Source: Pirellulales bacterium (lineage in GTDB: Bacteria; Planctomycetota; Planctomycetia; Pirellulales; JACPPG01). From it: 36,010 bases of DNA. Location: contig DASZWQ010000059.1 of NCBI GenBank assembly GCA_035546535.1, positions 1 through 36,010 of the forward strand, given 5' to 3'. Below the pieces are notes generated by a model that had not been told where the DNA came from, ran no database searches, and saw nothing but the letters and a program-made list of their open reading frames with translations. Shown piece by piece: positions 1-8,110 of the stretch. Positions within the stretch are counted from its first letter, which is position 1. Each line of letters starts with the position of its first letter. The position numbers were made by a program, and so were the translations under genes.

Positions 1-2702
1 GGTGGCGTCGGCACGTTCTGCCGTGGATCGTATCGCCGACGCAAGGCCGCGCGACGCGCTTCGGGACTGGTCGCAATCGCGGCCGGCTCATCGGTCCGAT
101 GCCGCGTGAACCAGGTCATCAGGGCCGGCAGCATCACGAGCGATGTAAACAGACAGCACGTCACACCGATGGTCAGCACGCGTCCCAGGCTTTGCAATCC
201 TTGATGGCTGGCGATCATCAGGGCGCCGAAGCCAACGATCGTCGTCAGCGAATCAACCAGCACCGCCACGGCGGTGGATTGCGAGATCTTGTATTTCCCC
301 TTCTGATCGAGGAAATCGTGAACGATGTGTACGCCTTCGTCGACGCTGATCCCCAACAGCAGCGGCAGCGCGATCATGTTGGCCGGATTGAGCGGAATAC
401 CCAACAGGCCCAACAGGCCGAACGTTTGCGCCAGCCCCACGGCCAATGGCAAGAGGGCGAGCAACGTGTAGCGAATGCTGCGGAAATCGAAGAGCAATAG
501 CGCGCTGATCACGATCAAGGCATACAGCGCCGATTTCTCGAAGCTCTGCTTCATCTCGAGCGAAGCTTCGTACGCCTGCAGCGGGTTGCCGGTCGCCCGC
601 GGATCGACCGAGCGCACGTCCTGCACGAATTTGCCGAGCGCTTCCATGTCCCAGATATTGCCCCGCCCGTAAATCTTCAGCAGGTGCAGGCCGTGGGCGC
701 CGACGAAGCGGCTGGTCAGGCTTTCGGGCAGGTCGGTCAGCTTGGGCGGCTCGGGATTGGCCATGCTTTTCAGGACGTACAGCCGGCTCAAAAGGTCGCC
801 GGCCATTTGCTGCTGATACTGCGAAACCAGCGCGCGGCACTCCGAGACCTGCATCCGTCGCAGTTTGTCGCGCGACTGCTCCAGATCGACTTCCGCCCGC
901 GACCGTGAACTGCGCCGGGCGATCAACTCCTGCGCCCGGGCCAGCAGTCGCCCCAACTCCTCCGGGCGATCAACCGGAATCACCGGCGGGCGCTCGGGCA
1001 GGGTATCCAATTGCTGTCGGATGCGCGCGATCAAGGGCGCTTTCACTTCGTGATCCGAAGGGAGCAGCGAGACAATTTCCTCGGTCCGCTCGATGGAGTC
1101 GATTTTCAGGAACTCGGCCTTGCGCTTGAGCAGCTCTTCGCGATTCTCGGCGATCGACAGAGCGTACCACATGCTCTGGTCGCTCTCGGCCAGCAGCTTG
1201 CGTTCGAGCTCGACGCTTTCCAGCCCCACCGGCTGCATATTCAAAAGATTGTGGTCGTACCAAAGCCGCGTCATGCCGCAAGAAATCACCACCGTGCCCG
1301 CCACCGTGGCGAACAGCAGCAGCCGGGGCATCTTCATCAGCGGATTGATCATCGAGTGGATGGGCAGACTCTCGGGCATTCGCTTGCCATAGCCGCTGCG
1401 GTCGACCAGGCAAATGACGGCCGGCAGAATCACGAGTTCGGCAATCGCGCACAAGATGATGCCGCCGCCGGCGATGACCCCCAATTCGGCAATGCCGATG
1501 AAGTTCGTGAAGCCGGCGGCGAAGAAGGCCACGGCGGTAGTGATGGCGCCTGTCAGAATCGAGGGCCCCACCTCGAACGAGGCACGGATCAAGGCATCGG
1601 GGCAGCTATAGCGCTCGTCGCGCAGTTGCAGATACCGCGCGGAGTAGTACACGCCATAGTCGATGCCGATGCCGATGAGCGTGGCCGTGAACGAGACGCT
1701 GAGAATGTTTAAATGCCCTACGACCAGCGTCACGTAACCGAACGCCCAGGCCATGCCCAAGAGCAGCACGAGGTTGGCCAAGAGAGCGTGGCGTATGCCG
1801 CCAAAGCCGGCGACGAACAAAGCTCCGACGCCCAGCATCGACACCATGCTGGCCCAGAACATCGACGTTTGGCTCGATCGCATCTCGTCGTTTTCCATGA
1901 TCGGCAAGCCGGTCAGGCCGATCTTGGTTTCGGGATGCCGCGCCGACATCTGCGCGATCAGATCACGGAGAGCGTCGGTCGCCTCGGTGGCCCTGGCGAA
2001 CTCGTCCTTGCCCTTGGCCAGCCGTAACGCGACGAAGCCGAGCTTGCCTTCCTTGGTCAGCAGGTACTCGCCCGACAACTCGCTGAGCGTGGCGAACGAC
2101 TGCGGCATAGCGGGCCACGGCGACTCGTAACGACCGGCGTGCGAGAGCGCTGCATTCAAGCTGGTGGCGAAGCGTTCGGCTTCGGCGTCGATCGCGGCGC
2201 CGGCCGGATCGGCCGGAGCACGAGCGCTGGCTTCGAGCCGCGCACAGAGCCCCTCGGTCATATGCCCGAGGTTCAATAGCGACCAGTTGCCGCCGACGAT
2301 TGGCCCCACCTCGGTCAAGAAGCCGTCGAGCCGCATCAGCTCTTCGGGCGACAGGTAATGCAATCCCTTGGAGCGGATCTTGCCGAGATTGACTTCGTGC
2401 AAAACGGCGTGAAATAGCCGCTCTTGCCGCGCCAATGCTTGCGAGATTTCTTGCAGTACAGGAACGACCTGGTCTCGATTGGCTCCCTCGACAACCACGA
2501 CCGCATCGTCGTCGTCGCCGAATTCATTGATGTATTCGATCCACAGGCGGTTGTAGTCGCTCTCGGGATTTAGAAGATCGAGCCGGCTGGTGTGGAAGCT
2601 GAGGCGCGTCGTCGTCAGGTAGATCGAGACACAGGCCAGGGCCACACCCAGCGTCACTGTGGCGACCGGAAAGCGCACGACGGCCCGGGTCAGGGCGCTC
2701 AT
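1..2702 (-). CDS. hpnN: HpnN/MMPL-family RND transporter (C-terminus off window)
   Basis: One frame stays open from the ATG at 2702 to the left edge, about 900 residues, with no stop reached. The N-terminus is a membrane helix (VVRFPVATVTLGVALACV) followed by a large extracytoplasmic loop. Two RND half-domains follow, each with an acidic pore motif: GIGIDYGVYY in the first and GISVDEGVHIVHD in the second. This pseudo-duplicated layout fits the HpnN branch of the MMPL/RND family, which moves hopanoids between membranes in bacteria that make them. The visible end is a basic cytoplasmic tail after the last helix (LVMLPALMTWFTRH), so only a few residues are probably missing. Family membership is strong; the hopanoid substrate is inferred by homology, and the gene could be a general lipid exporter. 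A promoter candidate lies about 230 bases upstream. Confidence 0.85.
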   Translation of the reverse strand, partial: MSALTRAVVRFPVATVTLGVALACVSIYLTTTRLSFHTSRLDLLNPESDYNRLWIEYINEFGDDDDAVVVVEGANRDQVVPVLQEISQALARQERLFHAVLHEVNLGKIRSKGLHYLSPEELMRLDGFLTEVGPIVGGNWSLLNLGHMTEGLCARLEASARAPADPAGAAIDAEAERFATSLNAALSHAGRYESPWPAMPQSFATLSELSGEYLLTKEGKLGFVALRLAKGKDEFARATEATDALRDLIAQMSARHPETKIGLTGLPIMENDEMRSSQTSMFWASMVSMLGVGALFVAGFGGIRHALLANLVLLLGMAWAFGYVTLVVGHLNILSVSFTATLIGIGIDYGVYYSARYLQLRDERYSCPDALIRASFEVGPSILTGAITTAVAFFAAGFTNFIGIAELGVIAGGGIILCAIAELVILPAVICLVDRSGYGKRMPESLPIHSMINPLMKMPRLLLFATVAGTVVISCGMTRLWYDHNLLNMQPVGLESVELERKLLAESDQSMWYALSIAENREELLKRKAEFLKIDSIERTEEIVSLLPSDHEVKAPLIARIRQQLDTLPERPPVIPVDRPEELGRLLARAQELIARRSSRSRAEVDLEQSRDKLRRMQVSECRALVSQYQQQMAGDLLSRLYVLKSMANPEPPKLTDLPESLTSRFVGAHGLHLLKIYGRGNIWDMEALGKFVQDVRSVDPRATGNPLQAYEASLEMKQSFEKSALYALIVISALLLFDFRSIRYTLLALLPLAVGLAQTFGLLGLLGIPLNPANMIALPLLLGISVDEGVHIVHDFLDQKGKYKISQSTAVAVLVDSLTTIVGFGALMIASHQGLQSLGRVLTIGVTCCLFTSLVMLPALMTWFTRHRTDEPAAIATSPEARRAALRRRYDPRQNVPTP

Positions 2703-3043
2703 GGCATGCGCTAACAGCGAAAACTCACCCTGCGGCGTCCTATCCGCGGACATGAGGCGATCCATCGAGGTTGGCGAAATCGAAGTGGCAATAACCGCTG
2801 CAGCGTGCCACACACGCATCCTGCGCGAGCGCACGCTTCAACCAGGCTCGTGGCAACCGCGTGTAACACGCGGAGGCTCATCCGGGCCTTGTTTTCGAGC
2901 CGGCATACGAAACTCGGCAAGCTCGAAAGGTCGGGCATTCTAGCTGCACCCTGACGGGGGGGCAATGCGAATCGATGTCCGACAGCACGCCATGTGGCTT
3001 GCAAACTTGTAAGCCGATCGATAGCAATGCGCGCAGCGGAAGA
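2703..3043. other. gene-free stretch between trpD and the RND transporter
   Basis: Both neighbours read leftwards. Apart from the minus-strand promoter candidate at 2937-2965 and a short imperfect hairpin at 2995-3014 (GGCTTGCAA/TTGTAAGCC) just after the trpD stop, nothing is recognisable. The hairpin has no T-run on either side, so it is not a standard terminator. Short open frames here have arginine- and cysteine-heavy compositions typical of out-of-frame GC-rich DNA. Confidence 0.5.
2937..2965 (-). promoter_or_regulatory. sigma-70-like promoter for the RND transporter
   Basis: On the minus strand TTGCCC (2965-2960) and TAGAAT (2942-2937) are separated by exactly 17 bases. Transcription would start near 2930 and give a leader of about 230 bases before the transporter ATG at 2702. 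This is a sequence match only. Confidence 0.45.
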
Positions 3044-4054
3044 TCAAGCGTTGCTTCGCGCCACGAGTCGCGCCAGCAAGTCGGCCGCAGCGCCGTCGTC
3101 GATCGCTTCGGACGCCAAGCGCGCTGCCGCGCGCGGATCTGTGGCCTTACCCGCCGTCAGAAGCGCCGCTGCCGCGTTGAGCACCACGATGTCTCGCGCC
3201 CGCCCATGTTGGCTGGCCAGCACCCGGCCGATGATCGCCGCGCTTTCCTCGGCGCCGGTCACCAGCAGTTCCGACAAGTCCGACGGCTCGATACCAAAAT
3301 CCTCGGGCTGCCAGGTGAACTCGCGCAATCGATCGCCGTTAACTTCGGTCACTTGGGTGGTTCCGTTGAGCGTTACTTCGTCCAACCCGTCTTCGCCGCA
3401 AACCACCAGGGCACGCTCGATTCCCAATAGGCGCAGGGCCTCGGCCATGGTCGGACGCAACTCGGGTCGGCCAACGCCGAGGAGTTGAAACGGCGCATGC
3501 GCCGGATTCGAGAGCGGCCCGAGCACGTTGAAAATCGTCGGAGTCCCCAACTGCTGACGGACGCGCGCGACATTCTTCATAGCCCCGTGCAAGAGCGGCG
3601 CAAAGCAGAAGCAGATGCCCAGTTCGTCCAGGCAAGCTTCGACCGTCGCCACGTCAGCTTCGATGTTCACGCCGAGCACGGCCAGCACGTCGGCCGATCC
3701 GCAGGTGCTGGTCACGCGTCGATTTCCATGTTTCGCGACCGGCACGCCGGCGGCCGCGGTGACGATGGCCGCGGCCGTGCTGATGTTGAACGTGCGGGAT
3801 CCGTCGCCGCCGGTGCCGCAAGTATCGATGATCCCTTCGCGGCGGCTGCGGATGGGCGTCATATGCCGCCGCAGCGCCGAGGCAGCACCGGCGATCTCCT
3901 GCACGGTTTCCCCTTTCAGGCGCAAACCACTCAAGAACAGCCCGATCTCGGCGTCGGAGCAGAGCCCCAGCATGATGGCTTCAACGGCGCGCGCAGCAAC
4001 TTCCATGGATAAATCTTCGCCGCCGGCGATGCGCCCCAGGGTCTCCTCGATCAA
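3044..4054 (-). CDS. trpD: anthranilate phosphoribosyltransferase TrpD
   Basis: TrpD joins anthranilate to PRPP in the second step of tryptophan synthesis, in the cytoplasm. The protein shows the family signatures in order: the helical N-terminal domain (GRIAGGEDLSMEVAARAVEA), the PRPP loop DTCGTGGDGSRTFNIST, KHGNRRVTSTCGSADVL and NVLGPLSNPA. A longer frame opens at an ATG at 4162 but would add 36 residues that do not look like TrpD. A GGAGGA at 4067-4062 lies 7 bases before a TTG at 4054, giving 336 residues, the normal family length; a GTG at 4060 is the next alternative. No other trp genes are adjacent, so the pathway is dispersed. It is divergent from the nucleoside hydrolase. Identity is very secure; the start is inferred. 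Confidence 0.95.
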   Translation of the reverse strand: MIEETLGRIAGGEDLSMEVAARAVEAIMLGLCSDAEIGLFLSGLRLKGETVQEIAGAASALRRHMTPIRSRREGIIDTCGTGGDGSRTFNISTAAAIVTAAAGVPVAKHGNRRVTSTCGSADVLAVLGVNIEADVATVEACLDELGICFCFAPLLHGAMKNVARVRQQLGTPTIFNVLGPLSNPAHAPFQLLGVGRPELRPTMAEALRLLGIERALVVCGEDGLDEVTLNGTTQVTEVNGDRLREFTWQPEDFGIEPSDLSELLVTGAEESAAIIGRVLASQHGRARDIVVLNAAAALLTAGKATDPRAAARLASEAIDDGAAADLLARLVARSNA

Positions 4055-4061
4055 CTGCACG

Positions 4062-4067
4062 TCCTCC
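4062..4067 (-). promoter_or_regulatory. ribosome binding site that sets the trpD start
   Basis: GGAGGA on the minus strand, 7 bases upstream of TTG 4054 and only 1 base upstream of GTG 4060. The spacing favours the TTG start and argues against the ATG at 4162. Confidence 0.6.
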
Positions 4068-4174
4068 GATGCCGGGAAGCGAACCCGAAATATGAGCCTG
4101 CGATTAGCAATTAGTTGTAGTCCAGCGCGCGGCAAAGATCGAATCCGCATATCAGGGACCAAGCCAGCTTAGCC

Positions 4175-4203
4175 TTGTTCGCGCGACAGGCAGGACTTAC
4201 AAT
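4175..4203 (+). promoter_or_regulatory. sigma-70-like promoter for the nucleoside hydrolase
   Basis: TTGTTC (4175-4180) and TACAAT (4198-4203) have a 17-base spacer. Transcription would begin near 4210, about 27 bases before the gene. Confidence 0.5.
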
Positions 4204-4236
4204 TTCCGCCGGACGATTTCGATCGATCAGGGAGGG

Positions 4237-5184
4237 ATGACGTTGGACCCCCGCAAGGTGATTCTGGATGTCGACGGGGGCATTGACGATGCTTTGGCCC
4301 TGACGATAGCGCTTTTCGACCCGCGCATCGAGGTCACGGCCGTCACGGCCGTCGGCGGTAGCGTTCCGCCGGAGCGCGCCGCGCGGAACGTACAGACGAT
4401 TGTCGAAACCCTCGACCCACCGCGCTGGCCGCGCGTCGGCGCGCCGACGATCCCTGAGCGGCCCCTACCGGCCGACAATTGCCACATTTACGGCGCCGAT
4501 GGCCTGGGCAACAGCGATTTCGCCGTTTCCGAGCTGCACCATTTGCACCCGTCGGCCAAGATCATCGCCGACGAGATTCGCGCTGCGCCGGAGGAGGTCA
4601 CGATCGTCTGCCTCGGCCCGCTGACGAACATCGCCGGCGCCTTTCGCCGCGACCCGGCGCTCGCGTCCCAGGTCGGACAACTGGTGATCATGGGGGGGGC
4701 ACTGGCGGGCGGGAATGTCACGCCGGCCGCGGAATTCAATATCTATTGTGATCCGGGAGCCGCGCGCGAGGTCTTTCGCCAGCCTGCGACGATGACGCTC
4801 GTCCCGCTCGATATCACCAAGCAGGTCGCCATGACCTTCGGCGATCTTGATCGCTTGCCTGCCGAAACGACGCGCGCTGGCAAGCTGCTGCGGCGCATTC
4901 TGCCGTTTGCATTTCGCACGCACCGGCAGGAGTTCGGGCTCGAGGGGATGTACCTGCACGACACGGTGGCACTTGTGGCGGCTTTGCACCCCGAGCTATT
5001 CGTTACGGAGCGGATGGCCGCCGACGTTGAGACGCAGGGCGAACTCACCGCCGGCGAGACGGTCTTTGACCGACGCAGCGTGCCGCAGTGGCGCCATAAC
5101 GTTTACGTGGCGACCAAGGTCGATGCCGCGGGCGTGATGGACGTGGTGATTCGCGGCATCAAGGAAGCGGCCCGCGCGAGTTGA
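4237..5184 (+). CDS. inosine-uridine-preferring nucleoside hydrolase family protein
   Basis: A 315-residue member of the IunH/RihA family, which hydrolyses the N-glycosidic bond of ribonucleosides to ribose and base using a calcium ion. The N-terminal acidic cluster is DVDGGIDDALAL (residues 11-22), where most members have DTDPGxDDAxAL; the metal-binding aspartates D11, D13, D17 and D18 are kept. Other landmarks are LGPLTNIA, the substrate loop EFNIYCDPGAA and the C-terminal HDTVALVAALHPELF. Length is typical. GGAGGG at 4231-4236 almost touches the ATG, whereas an in-frame TTG at 4243 would sit 6 bases away, so the true start may be two codons later. The gene stands alone between a promoter and a hairpin pair (5245-5402), consistent with a single-gene salvage unit. 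The exact substrate cannot be told. Confidence 0.9.
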   Translation: MTLDPRKVILDVDGGIDDALALTIALFDPRIEVTAVTAVGGSVPPERAARNVQTIVETLDPPRWPRVGAPTIPERPLPADNCHIYGADGLGNSDFAVSELHHLHPSAKIIADEIRAAPEEVTIVCLGPLTNIAGAFRRDPALASQVGQLVIMGGALAGGNVTPAAEFNIYCDPGAAREVFRQPATMTLVPLDITKQVAMTFGDLDRLPAETTRAGKLLRRILPFAFRTHRQEFGLEGMYLHDTVALVAALHPELFVTERMAADVETQGELTAGETVFDRRSVPQWRHNVYVATKVDAAGVMDVVIRGIKEAARAS

Positions 5185-5244
5185 AGAGTGAGCGATCCGC
5201 GGCCGCGCAACACGATCCCGGCCGGTGAAAACGTCGAATTCGTT

Positions 5245-5402
5245 GTGCCATGCTTTTTCGCGGCACGCGAATAAGCATGTGACCAACGAGGATCGAACGT
5301 GACTCGCGATTGAGCCCCGTTCTTAGGTGCAAGCGACCGTGACAATGCTCATCGCGCGCCATTCGGCATGCTTATTCGCCAGGCGGCGAAAAAGCATGGC
5401 AC
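5245..5402. repeat. pair of inverted REP-like hairpins
   Basis: Arm 1 (5245-5279) is itself a hairpin: CATGCTTTTTCGC folds on GCGAATAAGCATG with one mismatch. Arm 2 (5367-5402) is its inverted copy: CATGCTTATTCGC and GCGAAAAAGCATGGCAC. Between arms, 17 bases (5245-5261 against 5386-5402) and 13 bases (5267-5279 against 5367-5379) match perfectly in inverted orientation across an 87-base spacer. The unit lies between the convergent nucleoside hydrolase and HtrA genes, the usual place for REP/BIME elements, and may also act as a bidirectional terminator. No transposase is nearby. Confidence 0.8.
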
Positions 5403-5448
5403 ACCGGGTGGATGAGCTCCGTAGACCGCGCGTCTGCTCTATGCGCCC

Positions 5449-6621
5449 TTACCGCGGTGTGTCGACGACCGAAGACTTGCGGAAGCGGGCGGCATCGCCG
5501 ACCTTGGCCGTGAGTTGAATTTCGTGTCCGCCACGCCAGACGACAACGGGCACGGCTTTGCCGACCTCGGTCATGCTGACGATATTGACCAGGTGGTCGC
5601 CGTCGTCGACCGGGACGCCGTTGAATTTGAGTATCACGTCGTCGACGCGCAAGTTCGCCGCCTCGGCGGGGCCTCCCTCGGTCAGTCCTTCGATGCGTGC
5701 ACCGTACGGACGTGGCAGGCCGAGTCGGGCCGCCATGGCGGCATCAAAATCCTTGTCGTACGTCACGCCCAAGAAGGCCCGCACGACCACGCCTTTTTCC
5801 ACGAGATGGCGGGCAACCATCATCACCATATTGATGGGAATGCTGAAGCCGATTCCTTCGAAGCCGCCCGAGTTGCTGACGATGGCCGTGTTCATACCGA
5901 CCACCTCGCCGCGCATGTTGATCAGTGGGCCGCCGCTATTGCCGGGGTTGATCGCCGCGTCGGTCTGCAAGAAGTCTTGCAGCCGGACTCCTTGTTCGCC
6001 CAGCTTCAGATCGCGGCGCCCCTTGGCGCTAATGATGCCCGACGTGACTGAGCGGCTGAGTCCGAACGGACTGCCCATGGCCAGCACCGCGTCGCCGATC
6101 TCGAGCTGATCGCTGTTGCCGATCCGTGCGGGCACCAGATCGTCGCCGTCGACGAGCATCAGGGCGATATCGGTGTCGGGATCGGACCAGATCTGCTGCG
6201 GGTGCATTTCGTGGTTGTCGTACAGGCGGATCTTGATATCTGTTTTATTGTGGTTCTTGATGACGTGGCGATTCGTGAGGACGTAGTTCTTGCCCGCCAT
6301 GTCGACAATCACGCCCGAGCCAGCCTCTTCGATCAGTCCGCGGCGCGAGCGGCCCAGGGCTTCGATCCTCTCGGCGTCGATATGAACGACCGACGGACTG
6401 ACCAGCTTGATGACCGTTTTGAGAATGTTGGCCTGCCGCTGGAACTGGTCGACTTCGCGGGCCAGCAATTCGAATTGCTGCTCGCGCGCCGTCAGCGAGG
6501 CGGCGGGGCCGTCGCCGCGTTGGGCATGACCGGCCGTGGGGTAGTGCAGTAGCAGCCCGATGGCCAAACCGGTCGCGAGCAGAGCGCCCGCGACGAAAAA
6601 CGAAGATCGGTGGCGAGGCAT
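5449..6621 (-). CDS. HtrA/DegP-like S1C serine protease with one PDZ domain
   Basis: A 390-residue envelope protease of the Deg/HtrA family, which degrades or processes misfolded proteins outside the cytoplasm. An N-terminal hydrophobic segment (about 9-27) acts as a signal anchor. A short region with coiled-coil character (about 43-70) precedes the protease domain. The catalytic triad is visible: H119 in TNRHVI, D151 in DTDIAL and S229 in NPGNSGGPL. One PDZ domain occupies about 283-372 (RAFLGVTYD to EIQLTAKV). A single PDZ plus an anchor resembles DegS-type architecture more than two-PDZ DegP. It lies downstream of the DksA-like gene on the same strand with a 230-base gap, so an operon is possible but not shown. 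Family is secure; a regulatory rather than quality-control role is open. Confidence 0.93.
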   Translation of the reverse strand: MPRHRSSFFVAGALLATGLAIGLLLHYPTAGHAQRGDGPAASLTAREQQFELLAREVDQFQRQANILKTVIKLVSPSVVHIDAERIEALGRSRRGLIEEAGSGVIVDMAGKNYVLTNRHVIKNHNKTDIKIRLYDNHEMHPQQIWSDPDTDIALMLVDGDDLVPARIGNSDQLEIGDAVLAMGSPFGLSRSVTSGIISAKGRRDLKLGEQGVRLQDFLQTDAAINPGNSGGPLINMRGEVVGMNTAIVSNSGGFEGIGFSIPINMVMMVARHLVEKGVVVRAFLGVTYDKDFDAAMAARLGLPRPYGARIEGLTEGGPAEAANLRVDDVILKFNGVPVDDGDHLVNIVSMTEVGKAVPVVVWRGGHEIQLTAKVGDAARFRKSSVVDTPR

Positions 6622-6851
6622 ACGCGTTCGATTCCCTGCAAATGCGGCCCCTCACACGGCGCTTGCGCGTCTCGGCTCGCCGGTGAACAAACCCGCAGTG
6701 GCGCCCCCCATGATTCGTGACGAAACTCAAATGCACCCGCGAGCAAAAAGCACCCCCGGTGCATGACCGGCGGAACTCGTGACTCACAGGTGCATTTTCG
6801 CTTCGCGCCTATTGTTGCGCACGAGGGCGGCGTTGTTCAAGACGTCTCGTG

Positions 6852-7301
6852 TTACGAAACGTCCAGTTCGATGTCGTTGATCGACAGCTCGGTATCTCCC
6901 GAGGACGAATCCATGACGCGTCCCCAGTCGCCTGCTGCACCGCCGGCTCCGCCGTTGCGTTCGGCTTCGCGCTGGCATTCGATGCACAAAGTCGCATAGG
7001 GGAGCGCGCTCAAACGAGCCATGGGAATCTTGTTCTGGCACGATTCACACAGGCCATATTCACCGGTGCGGATTCGTTCCAGGGCGATCTCGATGCGCGA
7101 CAATTCGCGGCTTTCCACCTCGGCCAGCTGGGAGTTGATCTCGTCCTGAGCCGAGTCGAGCGCAAAATCGACAACATCGCCTGCGCTTTGCTCCCGAAGC
7201 TGCTTGAGCAGACTCAAGTCTCCCGCTAGCGCCTTGCGCAGCGCGTCGCGGCGCATCACCAGCAGTTGACGCATCTTCGCCATTCCATCTTTGCGTGCCA
7301 T
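6852..7301 (-). CDS. TraR/DksA-type C4 zinc-finger protein
   Basis: A 149-residue protein with the DksA layout. An N-terminal helical hairpin (about 1-75, rich in Arg, Leu and Glu) is followed by GEYGLCESC and, 17 residues later, CIEC, which together form a four-cysteine zinc site. DksA proteins enter the secondary channel of RNA polymerase and modulate initiation, often with ppGpp. The C-terminus is a Gly-rich then acidic tail (ELSINDIELDVS). The acidic coiled-coil tip that defines true DksA is not clearly present (DFALDSAQDE is the nearest), so the polymerase role is inferred. GGTGAAGG just upstream supports the ATG at 7301. A TATAGT on the minus strand at 7465-7460 is a possible -10 element. 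Confidence 0.85.
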   Translation of the reverse strand: MARKDGMAKMRQLLVMRRDALRKALAGDLSLLKQLREQSAGDVVDFALDSAQDEINSQLAEVESRELSRIEIALERIRTGEYGLCESCQNKIPMARLSALPYATLCIECQREAERNGGAGGAAGDWGRVMDSSSGDTELSINDIELDVS

Positions 7302-8110
7302 GCCTTCACCTTACCCGTCCGATGGTCGGCTGCGTCGAAGGTAGACCCCCCTTCGAAAGAAGCCGTGCTCGAACTCGCTGAATTGCCTCGAGTCCCTGTT
7401 CTAAACCGCCACTTCGACCGTTCTGCCGAGCCATCCGGGCCGGTAAAAACGGCAACCAAACTATAGTACGCACGACACCCCAGAGAGGTCGGGGAAATCG
7501 CGCAGGATTGTACGGCCCCCGTCAAGGGGCCTAACCCACTGACAAACAAGGTCTTGTGAAAGCTGTCACAAGGTCCGTTTCCGGCGAACCCCTTTGCCAG
7601 CGAACGACCTCGACCTCGGGAAGGTTGCGAGAAGAATCGGCCGACTTTTCCGTCGGATGATTCTCCGCGAAAGCCGTCCCGCGGACGCTATCCGATAATC
7701 GACAGAACCGGCAAGGATATGCAGCCGATTTTGGCCGGCGGGCTGATTTCTGCTCGCCATTCCCAGCCGTTTTTCGGCGGGAAACAGCCCTTTCGCAGAA
7801 AAAGAGTGAAGAGGGCGAGGGGTTTCCTCTTGGCCGTCGAAACGTCGGCCTCGTGAACGCGGCATAACGTCATACCGACGCGGCTTGCCATCAGCAGCGC
7901 CAGCTCTATGGTTCTTATAGGTCCCCGTGACGGGTTTCGCGTGGCACGCGGAACTTGTTCGTGTAGCGCGTGGCGAGATCGAATCGCTAACTCTTCACTC
8001 GGCGGATCAGCACCTCGTAGGCGTCGCGTTTGAAAATCGCTCTTCCCGCCAAGCGCGACATTGGGCCATGATGCCCACAGTCAGCAATATCCTTCGCGAA
8101 GGGCATAGCC
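7302..8110. other. 809-base gene-free divergent region
   Basis: It separates the leftward DksA-like gene from the rightward aldehyde dehydrogenase and must hold both promoters. Short open frames on both strands lack ribosome binding sites and recognisable protein features. I see a minus-strand TATAGT (7465-7460) but no matching -35 element, and no long inverted repeat. An unrecognised small RNA or leader is possible because the region is unusually long, but nothing in it can be named. Confidence 0.5.

Noticed and set aside
2711..3004. 97-residue minus-strand frame between trpD and the transporter
   Set aside because: No ribosome binding site, Arg/Cys-rich composition and overlap with a promoter candidate.
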